This document shows positions 31,739-41,326 of a DNA stretch of 64,000 nt, piece by piece (position 1 is the stretch's first letter; each line of letters begins with the position of its first letter). Both the position numbers and the translations under genes were made by a program. Location of the stretch: NCBI GenBank assembly GCA_021399435.1, contig JAJTUP010000016.1, positions 186,001 through 250,000 of the forward strand, in the 5' to 3' direction. Below the pieces are notes generated by a model, which saw only the letters and a list, made by a program, of their open reading frames with translations, searched no databases and was not told where the DNA came from. Source of the stretch: Diaporthe sp. PMI_573. Taxonomy: Eukaryota; Ascomycota; Sordariomycetes; Diaporthales; Diaporthaceae.

Positions 31739-33498
31739 ATGGACAATCGATGCACAATGACATCTAAATTCAAGGCTCTCGTTTTGGATCTTGGTGGTGT
31801 CCTGTTGGAATGGGACCACCACAGCATTCATGCCATCTCTCCTGAGCAATTTCTGGCCATCGCAAACTCCACAACCTGGCATAGTCTGGACCGAGGCAAC
31901 ATCACGCTCAAGGAAGCCTACCAGGTAATCAACCCTTACATGCACGAACATTGAAACCATCAACTAAGAAAACATGGCATAGAAATTTGGCAACATGCTG
32001 GGCGAAGATCCGTCCTCTGTCGCAACCGCAATGGACCAGGCTCAGCTTTCGTTGAAGCCCGTAAACACACTGATCCGGACAGTCTTGGACCTAAAGGCTT
32101 CAAGACCTGATCTCAAACTTTACGTCATGTCTAATATCTCACAGGTAGGTTGACTCCACTTTAAAAATAGGAAACCAACTAATCAATTTGTAGGAGCACT
32201 TCAAGATTGTCAAGAGCCTCGACTTCCCCTGGTCGATCTTTGACAAGGTCTTCGTGTCAGGTATCGAGGGCATGCGGAAGCCAGACTTGTGCTTTTTTCA
32301 CCACGTCATCAAGGAGATCGGAGTTCGCCCAAGCGAGATGGTCATGGTCGACGATACACCCGAGAATGTATGTGCGGCGAGGTCTCAGGGAATGCATGCA
32401 ATCCTCGTGCATAAGTCATTGCCCAGCGTCAGCAAGACCCTCCTCAATCTGATGCAAGATCCAATACAAAGGGCAGAGGCGTTCCTGAAAGAGAAGGCCC
32501 GGGAGCATCATTGCGTTATCGAGGGCCATGAGGAGCTCAGGCTCAAGGACAACTTTGCCCAGCTTATGATTTGGGAGCTTACTGACGACGAGGATATTAT
32601 CTACCTCAAATGGCCATATGGTAAGACTCACGGAATCAATCCTCCCAGAAATGGTGACTCGACATCAAATGGCCATACCAACGGCCATACCAATGGCAAT
32701 GCCAACGGCCATTCCAATGGCGATGCCAACGGCCATTCCAATAGCTCCCCAGTCGATCATTCAAATGGCAACGAATTTGAAACATCCAAGGTCGAGAACG
32801 GACTCTGGAACTACTTTTTTGAAGCTCCCGTCCTCACGACTCGAGAGTTCCCGCCGGATGCCGACACAACAGTAACAGCCTACTTGTCACTCCCTGAACA
32901 ATACCTCTCTACCGTCCCGGACGTCCGACTTGTCGTGGAGAGAATGTGTAACAATCTGGACACAGACGGGATAATGCAGGTATACTTCGATGATGAAAGG
33001 CCTCGGACTGTTGCAGAAGTCTGTTGCAATATCCTGAGGATGTTCAATAAGTTCGGCTTTGGATCCGATCCCCGGGCCAAGAAGTCCGAGGACTACGTTG
33101 TGGACTGTCTGAACAACAACGCGTGCCTCGACGGAACTCGGCACTACTCAACACCAGAAAGCTTCCTATACTTCGTGGCACGCCTGTATGCCGAGACCTC
33201 CAGCGACACGCTTCGGAGAAGGTTGAGTGGGATCAAGACCCAACTCATGGAGCGACTGAATGTGCCTGCAAACCCGTTGGCTCTGGCACTCCGTCTGTTT
33301 GCCTGCCAGACGGTTGACCTGTATCCAGAGCTATATAGGAAAGATTTGCAGATACTCCTGTCGCTGCAGGAGGAGGATGGGGGGTGGCCGGCCGGCCATT
33401 TCTGCCGTCTCGGAAGGACGGGGACTCGCATCGGCAACCGGGGTTTGACAACTGCACTCGCCGTGAGAATACTACATCAGGAAGAGCAAACGGTCTAG
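31739..33498 (+). CDS. HAD-like/terpene cyclase fusion (drimane-type sesquiterpene synthase family)
   Basis: Three exons, 31739-31924, 31983-32144 and 32194-33498, 550 residues (an alternative ATG at 31757 would remove six). The N-terminal third is a HAD-like domain: VLDLGGVLLEWD with the motif-I Asp at residue 17, YVMSNISQ, and MVDDTPENV at about 167-175. A disordered linker with NGH repeats (about 268-309) leads to a terpene cyclase beta-type domain. There FPPDADTTVTAY carries the DxDTT acid motif (DADTT, residues 338-342), and the C-terminus has EEDGGWPAGHFC and GRTGTRIGNRGLTTALA. This layout matches AstC-type enzymes, which cyclise farnesyl diphosphate by protonation to drimanyl or albicanyl phosphates. 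The exact product is not predictable. In motif I the second Asp is Gly (DLG), which may affect phosphatase action. It is the core enzyme of the proposed cluster. Confidence 0.9.
32664..32775 (+). repeat. NGH-coding tandem repeats in the cyclase linker
   Basis: Repeated units of the form AATGGCCATACCAACGGC code for alternating NGHT, NGHS, NGNA and NGDA tetrads between the HAD and cyclase domains. Frame is preserved. The units look like an expandable linker minisatellite. Confidence 0.8.
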
Positions 33499-34234
33499 AA
33501 ATCAGGCGTTTCTGCAGGGGGGAGTTTGTAGTTCAGTCACACAACAGGTCTTTTCAGATACAAAGTAAACTACGTCACTGATACGCCCAACTTTCCAGGT
33601 CCTGCCCAGGTGTGCGTCATAAAATTGCCGTGAAATCTCGGGTCATTCCTCCAGTGCGTCAGTCATGTCGAATGAGTTCCCGTTTATCACTGTTTGCTGG
33701 GTTGTATTTACCGTAAACGCTGGGGCGACAGGGGTCAGTATCAAGGAAAAGAGTATGAGGACCACTCGTCTGCCCAAGCTTTCTACTGTCAAACGCAGAT
33801 AATATGCGACGCTAGAAAATACTACGGTAAAGGTAGAGGTAGTAACAGGAATAAGTGCCAGCAGAAAGCTGCGCCGAGTCATACATGCTAGGAGGTCTTT
33901 GCGTCGTTGATACACGTCACGTACATTATGATTATCATCACGCTTTCTTATACATCTTGCCTCGTAACATTCATTTGTATAACAGTACGCAGAAGTACCC
34001 AAATAATACATTTCAGAACATAAGATGACCTTACTTCCACTCATAAGAGCTGCTGATCTGCTAGTATCTATGACAGACTTGCATTTCTGACGTCCAAAGA
34101 CCCCCCCGTTCTCCGTCGGCAGTAAATTCACAGGCAAGCGAAGCAAAATTGGCGACGATGCTGCAAATTCCAAGGTCATGTTGAATAAATCTCCTGATAC
34201 AGATTCATCGGTATGAGAAGCCCACGCACCCCAC
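33499..34234. other. Intergenic region between convergent genes
   Basis: About 0.7 kb between the terpene cyclase (plus) and methyltransferase (minus) stop codons. A minus-strand ORF at 33643-34254 contains two hydrophobic stretches (MTRRSFLLALIPVTTST and RRVVLILFSLILTPVAPA) but has no family signature and runs into the methyltransferase 3' end. It was not called. Confidence 0.4.
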
Positions 34235-35210
34235 CTACAGCCTCGAGACCTCAAATCTCAACCATCGATGCTCCTCACCAGCAAAGTACCTCCCCGCAGC
34301 ATGGCCAATCTCCTCCTCGACAACCTTAACCTCCCACTTTGTCCCAGTCTCCTTCCCAACCTGATCCCACATAGCTTTGAAACTCTCTACGTCATGCAGA
34401 TAATTCGCCCGCTTCACACCCCCGACCCGTCCCAACGGCCCCTTGACCTCCTCCTCCCTCGGGCCTCCAGCACCCGAGCTCACGCCCCCGGACCGACCGA
34501 CCAACAGACTACCAGGCTGTGCCCGCAGGAGCGCAACGATGCGCTTGCACGCGCGCACTTGCGTCGGCAGCTCAAAACAGTGTAGGAACATGCTCGCGTG
34601 CACAAAGTCCGCACCGCCCTCCCACGCCTTGAGCGGCGAGGCGCCCGACTCGTCCAGGAAGTCGGCGGCCACGAAGGTACTCTTGATGCTGTCCTGGGCA
34701 CCATCACCACCAACACATGAAAGAGGCAGCGCTTCGGCGTCTCGGAACAGGTCGTGCCCGCACGCCATCAGCCCGGCCTGCAGGTCCGTCCCGCGCAGCG
34801 AGGCGGCGGGGGCGCCGTCGGCGATAAGCTTGCGGATGTCCTGCGCCAACCCGCAGCCTACCTCTAGGTAGATGCTGGAAGGGTCGGACTTGATGCGGTT
34901 GAGGATTTTTGGATAGGGTGGGTGCTTGAACAGGGCCAGCTCGGCAAAGAGGTAGGAGCCTACGCAGGGGAAGGGGGCCTGTGGGGATTGAGAGCTGTTA
35001 GTGGCTGTCGCGAACTTGGAGGGGACGACGCAGAGAAAGTGAAGGTTGGCTTACCAGTCTCCAGGCTTTGTCCCTTACGGCCTGGATGTGTTTATCTACC
35101 TCTTGGGGCTGGATATTGGCATATTTGGTGACCAGCTCGCGGAATTCGGGCTGCAGCTGTGGTGGCTCGTGGATATACCACGGAACGGACGTATCGAAGA
35201 AGACCTCCAT
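34235..35210 (-). CDS. SAM-dependent methyltransferase of the fungal meroterpenoid type
   Basis: Two exons on the minus strand, 35210-35055 and 34978-34235, 299 residues. The intron (donor GTAAGC, acceptor CAG) joins RDKAWRL to APFPCVG in frame. The N-terminus (WYIHEPPQLQPEFRELVTKY, then VDKHIQAVRDKAW) and FPCVGSYLFAELAL are typical of the methyltransferase group found in DMOA-type meroterpenoid clusters (AusD/Trt5-like). SAM motif I is YLEVGCGLAQDIRKL at about residues 92-106; FVAADFLDESG and FVHASMFLHCF follow. Family members methylate carboxyl or hydroxyl groups of terpenoid intermediates. The position next to the cyclase suggests a tailoring step in the same pathway, which is inference. 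The length fits the family. Confidence 0.85.
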
Positions 35211-35771
35211 GAGTATTGCACGGGCGAAAGGCTCTGTAAATATAGAAAGATGTTTTCTTTTTTGCAGACAGAGGAAGTATGACGTTACAGGGGGAGAATA
35301 CAAGTGACGTTAGGACAATTGGCGAGCAAATTGGACAAGCAACAGCGACCTGGGGGATGATGTTTAGATGCTTTTAGTACAGAAATGACTGACTCGATCC
35401 ATTCTATATGAGAATAAGGAGCCCGTCTAGGTCAGTAAAGTCGAGCTGTATCAAACTTGCTCGTCATCTAGATATTTTGGAAGTGCAACGTCGTCGAATC
35501 CGTCCCTACTCTCGCAGATCAACCAGCCACACGCATTGCAGGATCGAGCGGTGGTCTCACCCGCATGTCCATATGATGCTCATCTGTCACACCTTGCCTC
35601 TCGCCTTTCGCTTCTTGTCTCAATGCCGATATCAGAATATGGTTGCCTACACGTCCCCAGACACATTATTTGATTGTTTAATATCTGCAGTGCGACATAG
35701 TAGAGTATAGATACATGTCATCCTCCTGGCTTTCCGATACTCGAACTGGAGTCGATACCTGTGGGATCTGC
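35211..35771. other. Intergenic region
   Basis: About 0.56 kb upstream of the methyltransferase ATG and downstream of the FSH1-type hydrolase gene (both minus strand). Presumed promoter of the methyltransferase. The exact 3' end of the hydrolase gene is uncertain and could extend to about 35678. Nothing else recognised. Confidence 0.4.
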
Positions 35772-36943
35772 TTACCTGGCTTTGGCCTCCTCCTTGCTGA
35801 AGCGAACCAAGCGACTGCCCTTCGCGATGTCGCGACTGAGCGCCTCTCTGCTCTCGTTGCCCATGATATCCAACACGGCGATCTCATACCCACAGTTCGA
35901 CCGGATATAGTCCGTTCCGTGGAAGTCAGCGATGGTCCAATGGTGATAGAGACACCTGAAAAGAAAACGAAGGAAGAATCGTACTCGCTGTGGCCGCCCC
36001 GCCCCCGGATGTGCACCGTCGGGATGTTGATGATCTTATCGTCCCAGTCTGGGGAGTACCGCGTCATGCAGTTCCTGTCGTCGGTGACAGCCTGCAACAT
36101 TCAGTCAGCTAAGCGAGCCCAAAAGAGCATCGCCTGCATGCAAACCAGTCCCACCGAGCGAATAACAATTCCCTACCTTGCGCCCATTCGCTAGCCTCGC
36201 CGGCCGCTACACGGTAGGGTTATCCGCATAGTTAGGCTTGAGCACCTTAAAAAGGTCCGAGGCCTCTTCGAAATCCTCGAGCGGGCAGTCCTCCGGAGCC
36301 GGTTGCCCCCTGATGAGAGGCATGACGCATGGCGGGGTGGCACCGTTGATAAATATCGCGAAGCGTAGCGGTAGCCCCTGGACCATCGCGAAGGGATCCT
36401 CGACCAGGTAGCGGATGACGAGCTGTGACGCCAGCGTCGTGCCCTGCGAGTGGCCCGGGATGCCATCGAAGGGGCCATGTTCGCGGATAATCTGTCGTAG
36501 CTCGTTTTCTGTTGCTAGGATGTCGCCCAGGTCTAGGCCGTTGTAGTAGCCGTACTAGTAGAGCTGTGGTTCCAAGCAAGTTAGTGTGGTTCTCTTTTGT
36601 CTTTCTTGGGATTTTGTGTCCCGTCATTCATTTCAAACAACTCTGTTGCTTACCTTCAACTTGGAGAAGTCGACTGTGTATAGTGACCAGCTGCCCTCAA
36701 AGTTAGGCCATCGGCCCTCTACGAATTCGAACTCATAATCTGGTTCCAGGAGGCTCCAGATGCCTGCTGTTTGCACCCGGAAAATCTGTCAACTGCATTA
36801 GATACTGTCCTATCTATTCTCATTGACATATACATATTTCCTTTCTGCTCCTGCATTCTTATCGTCTTTCTAATTAATTTTGTTCTCGTTGAGGGACATA
36901 CCTCAGTGTTGGAGCCACGGCCGTGAAGACAACGAACACGCAT
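35772..36943 (-). CDS. FSH1-type serine hydrolase, possibly defective
   Basis: Minus-strand exons 36943-36902, 36785-36654, 36554-36177 and from 36091. The first three join in frame. The N-terminus MRVRCLHGRGSNTE/IFRVQT and the nucleophile elbow GPFDGIPGHSQGTTLA (GHSQG, catalytic Ser) identify the FSH1 alpha/beta hydrolase family. VTDDRNCMTRYSPDWDD and INIPTVHIRGRGG in the last part also fit. Such hydrolases are frequent in fungal biosynthetic clusters, acting on ester or thioester intermediates. Two faults are visible. An in-frame TAG at 36209-36207 interrupts exon 3 unless a weak GTGTAG donor at 36212 is used. After IRGRGGHSE the frame that looks coding (LYHHWTIADFHGTDYI to stop at 35772) can be reached only through a 29-nt intron or a frameshift, and it does not resemble a normal FSH1 end. 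The expected C-terminal His motif was not found. Confidence 0.6.
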
Positions 36944-37486
36944 CTTCTAGACTTCTGTCACTTTTGTTACATTGTCAATTTTGCGATTAGGATTCCATTC
37001 TCTGTGCTTGATCAACGATATACTTCAGAGGCCAAGGCCACCATCCGGCTGTACCATCCCTGCTGCGATGCCGCCGGGGACCCACGAGTGGTCCGGGCCG
37101 CGACCCCGGGCCGTCTGACTCGTTCTTTGCCCACGTACACCTTATTGCTACGCTTGGGTACCTATGCGCTAGGGCTCATCGCGAGGTCCAGAGTTTCACT
37201 TCGTGCGATATTGGGAATACGATTCCACCAGCAGTGGAGTCGCGCTCTTTGTGGGGCATGTGTGGGGTGGAAAAGGACAGCCAGCACTTTCTCACATATC
37301 ACCGAGCAGGGGGGTGTTGGATCGACCTCGATCTGAAGTCCTGCCTCAAGCTCATGACTGAGCACTAGAGTTGGCGTGTCGCAGCAGCATTACTAGGTCG
37401 GGTTCAGATTACCCGAGCAGAGTCCTTGACCGTGTCATCATCTCTCGGCGCCGATCCCCCAGCCGGCAGCAACATCCCCCAAAGCC
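36944..37486. other. Divergent promoter region
   Basis: About 0.54 kb between the divergent FSH1-type hydrolase and acid trehalase genes. It should hold both promoters. No TATA box stands out and no repeat or RNA gene was seen. Confidence 0.4.
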
Positions 37487-39841
37487 ATGGTGGCAAAGCA
37501 GGCGCTCCTTGCAGCGCTGTCGCTATCGAGCCGTAGTGCTGCCAGTGCCGGTTCATTCGACATCACTGCGGATCATGTGGCATGGGACGATACGACATAC
37601 ACACTCACTTCGAGCCGCCCTAACCCAGGGGCCTATCAGGCCTGGCTTCCCCAGTCGAACGGGTGGGTTGAGACCCCGTTACATTACACACTGTAGTGCA
37701 GAATCTTAGCGTACTAACGTCGCAACCGTCATGCAGGTACATCGGTCTGGCCCAGGGCAGCCTAGGCCCGTTCCTGGAGGTCAGCAGGAGCAACGAGAGC
37801 CCTCGGCAGACATTCGCCACCGTGACTGGCTTCTGGGACGATGATCCGGATGGTGAGAGCGTCATTGCTGGTATTCCCCACTTCACTGACCTGCTCGTGG
37901 GTGCATGTGGGAGTACGCTGAATGGAACTACTGATACCTCAGAAATAAGTGACTTTAAATCCACCTTGTCGTTGTGAGTCTACGCAGTCTCTATTTCCAA
38001 CGTTTCTCTCTTTGGATCATGAGTGCTGATTCTATGACAGTTCCATAGGAATTGCAACTTGGGATTATGTATGGTCACCGTCGACGTGCTCGGAAGATGT
38101 TGCCTTGAGAATCTCATACGAGGCTTTCCTGTCATTGGATGAACATCAGATTGGCGCTGTGAAGCTCTCAATCAGCAGCAGCTCGAGTGTTGAGATTCTT
38201 CTCACGGATGTGTTGGACGGGCACAGCGCCAACCGAACTTCAGACGCGGAGCCCAGATTCTTCCCACCGAGGCGAGCCATCCTAACCTCTGTCAAGCCCA
38301 ACGGCGTGGAAGATGTCACCGCGTACGTCTACTCAACAGTACGCGGCGACCTGCCACAGTTCCAGAAAGGTCTCTCAGCCGACCCTGACACCAAGTCGAT
38401 CTCCCAGACTTACAGCGTGACGCTTGAACAGGCTGTGGAGGCCGGCACATCGGCCTTCGTCAAGTATGTCGGGGTCATGTCAACAGAGTACTTCCCGGAC
38501 GCCAAAGTCCTGATACCCAAGGCAGTCACTCGAGCTGCTGAAGCTGGATGGGACGCCCTTCTCTCGGCCCACACGGCGCAGGTCGCCGCGCTGATGCACA
38601 GCGATTTCCTCGCTGACTTCCGAGATCCCACCACGGGCGCTCTGCCAGAGGACAGCGATATACGCTCGCTCCAGATAACAGCCATAGCCTCCGCGTACTA
38701 CCTCTACACGAGTCTCTTTCCGTACGACAAGTCTGATGCTGCACTATCCAACTCCCTTCTCGAATCCGGGTGCGCCTTCTGGACATTCCTGCTCAAGTCC
38801 TTCCTCCCCTATGTTCGCACTCCGTGGTACCAGTTCTCGGAGCCACAGAACGACAACGCCAACGTCGGGTCCAACCCGCTAAATGAGACGGAGGCCCGCT
38901 CCTTTGGTGAGATGGGTCCGGCTTTTCCCTTCATGACGGGCCACGGTAGCCTGCTGCAGGTAATGACAGCCGGGTTCCTGGGCGTCCGGACCACGGATGA
39001 GAACTTCGTGCTCAACCCGTCCCTCCCGCCGCAGCTGGCGCACTTCAAGGCCCCTGTGCAATTCTATAATGGGGCCGTGGTCGAGTGCAGGATGAACAGG
39101 ACTCACACTACCATCATCCGCCGGGATGCTGCCGAGTTCGACGGCTTGGCACCGGACCGGTATGGTGACGGCGCGGTGCCTATCACCATTGGGCGTAGCC
39201 CGGACGACCCGGACGGGTACACGATCCATCTGAAGGCCGGCGAGACAGCGGTGATCGCCAACAGGCAGCACAGCGACGAGCTCACCGTACCGGGTAACAT
39301 CGCGCAATGCAAAGCGTCGTCGTCGCCAGACGCGCACGTCCCAGGACAATTCCCCCTCGCCGCCACCGACGGCTACCCAGGAACGAGCTGGCAGCCCGAG
39401 TCGGACTCGGCAGCCTCCCTGGTCGTGGACCTGACGTCCTCCGATGTCGTAGTGCTGGACCGTATCCTGCTAGACTTTGCCATGCGGCCACCAAAGAGCC
39501 TCCGTGTGTTCCTCTCCAACGACTCGAGCTTTGCCGAGCCCGCGGAAGGAGAGCAGCAGCTACCGCCGCTAGGCCAGTGGGTCCCGGTCGAATTCAGCAG
39601 GCCCTGGGCCGCTGGGCCACCAGTGATAGGTAACGCAGGCAACACGACGGCCCTCGAGCTGCCGCACGGCGTGTGGAGTGGACGGTATGCCAGACTGGAC
39701 GTCGAGGGGTGCTGGGCTGAGGACGGGGCGGGAGCTACTGTTGCGGAGTTTGCCCTTGTTGCTAGGGGCTCTGCCGCTGGTAGAGGGTATGGTGCTACTA
39801 GGCGAGTGGAGTCTGAAGAGGTCGGCCATGATGAGTTGTAG
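37487..39841 (+). CDS. Acid trehalase (GH65) lacking most of the catalytic core
   Basis: Three exons, 37487-37662, 37737-37973 and 38041-39841, 737 residues. A signal peptide (MVAKQALLAALSLSSRSAASA) points to secretion. The N-terminal beta-sandwich matches acid trehalase: GYIGLAQGSLGPFLEV, RQTFATVTGFWDD, ESVIAGIPHF and TWDYVWSPS, then NGVEDVTAYVYSTVRGD. The C-terminal part also fits: PWYQFSEPQNDN, FPFMTGHGSLLQ, NPSLPPQLAHF, followed by a discoidin-like end (ATDGYPGTSWQPESD). Between IRSLQITAIASAYYL (to about residue 359) and LFPYDKSDAA the (alpha/alpha)6-barrel core with the catalytic Glu is missing. A second smaller gap seems to lie before SGCAFWTFLLKSFLPY. The usual length is about 1050 residues. 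The frame is intact across both junctions, so a secreted, catalytically dead protein is possible. Confidence 0.85.
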
Positions 39842-40568
39842 CTGAGCAAGTGAGTGTGGTTTAGGCTGGGTTAGACAGGCACATCAATATCCTGGTTGCG
39901 TCTACGTGCATGTTTATATAAGTACTTAAGTACTGGTGTAAGTATACTATACTTAACGGTGAGAATTGCATTGACATGTGATAGATGTAGACCAAGATTA
40001 AATACCTCACAATTTGAAGGACTCTATAGATGAATTGCTACTAGCTTACTATGTACGAGATTTCTCGAATGTCATCCACACATACTTATCATCTATCAGT
40101 AGGCAGTGAGTTTTGGCAAATCCTCAATACATCAGGCAAGAAGCTGTTCTTGAACTGACAAATGGAAAATGAGTCTCCCCCTCTCTTCATGCCTCAAGGA
40201 CTCGACATATCAACTTGTAAAACCATTCGCCTTGCCAAACTCAGAATGTCTCTTCCCTGAAAGATCTCATTAGCAACTCATTCCTACTATAAATGCGTAT
40301 TCACGTGGCTCGTGTCATGGTTTATAAAGCAGTGAGGCCCCTCTGAGCCAAGTTCTCGGTAGTAGAGTCGGTACTCTCTGCCCACCACACTATTCGATAT
40401 TCACCATACCCAAGCCAACCTGGTCTATGAATGCCATCGCATCATATTTACAGCTCAATTGTGTATGAATCGTGTTACTTGCATGGGTCATTCATTTGAT
40501 AATAAGCCGCCCAACGCCCGCCCCTTGCAAAGTCGACATTCAGATGCTCTACACATGCCAGTGCTCCT
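39842..40568. other. Intergenic region between convergent genes
   Basis: About 0.7 kb of AT-rich sequence between the trehalase (plus) and small secreted protein (minus) stop codons. AAGTACTTAAGTACT at about 39919-39933 is a short near-palindrome. No gene or RNA gene recognised. Confidence 0.4.
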
Positions 40569-41326
40569 TCAATCTGTTACTGGCACCGCCGTGATCGTCC
40601 GCACCACATGCCTGTTCGCCCTCGGAACATCATCCGTCCTCAATGTTATGAGTGGTGTGCCCTGGCCCTTTGCCGGGAAGTGCAGGTATTGCTGCTGTCC
40701 TCCAAAGCTCAGGGTCACCTCGCACGTCGCTGCATCAATGGTCGTGACCACAAAATCCTCAGTGTTCTCTGCGCGCTCTGGGTGCTCTTCAAAGTAGCTC
40801 TCCATGACAAAGTACATCCCGAGGCCGCCGGGGTTAAGAGGAAGAGCGTAGCCATGGCGTGGAGGGCCGTCAATGGTGCCAGGGGGTAAATCGATGTGGA
40901 CAACTTCGAGAATTGTGTCGTTGGTCAGGACGTAGGCATCATGCGAGTCGTAGGGGAAGATACGACCTCGACCACCGCTAATGGTGTACCTCGTTCGATA
41001 ACTTTTGAAAATATTTGTTGAGTCAGTCTCTCTTACACTGAGCGTCGATGGCAGCCACCGGATAAGTACGCTATGAAGCTGGGAATACTCACGGTGCAAG
41101 CCAGTATGTTGAATTGTCCTCAATTGTGAGCTGCATTGAAAATGGACTTGGACAACTGAATTAACAAAGATATTAGTACGCCAGCTTGAACAGACACTTT
41201 GGCGGTGAGTGAGCCATGGAACTCGTACTCTCGCTTGATTAGACCACGGGCTCCTTCACTTGGTGCAGCTATCGTTGCCATAGGCAGTAGACAAGCTGCG
41301 ATAGTGCTAAGGATAGAGGCCTTCAT
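40569..41326 (-). CDS. Small secreted protein of unknown function
   Basis: Three minus-strand exons, 41326-41229, 41155-41093 and 41001-40569, 197 residues. The first intron uses donor GTACGA with a TACTAAT branch site and TTCAG acceptor, the second GTGAGT; both keep the frame. The N-terminus MKASILSTIAACLLPMATIA is a signal peptide, followed after ten residues by a dibasic KR that could be a Kex2 site. The mature chain has two Cys and beta-rich segments (RTRYTISGGRGRIFPYD, DFVVTTIDAATCEVTLSFGG). No named domain was recognised. It lies inside the proposed terpenoid cluster between the trehalase and the SnoaL-like gene. Whether it belongs to the pathway or is an effector-like protein is unknown. 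Confidence 0.75.

Noticed and set aside
33643..34254. Minus-strand ORF of 203 codons with two hydrophobic stretches after the methyltransferase gene
   Set aside because: No family motif, overlaps the 3' end of a well supported gene on the same strand, and most of its length is of mixed composition. A terpene cyclase of the integral membrane type was considered but the residue pattern does not fit.
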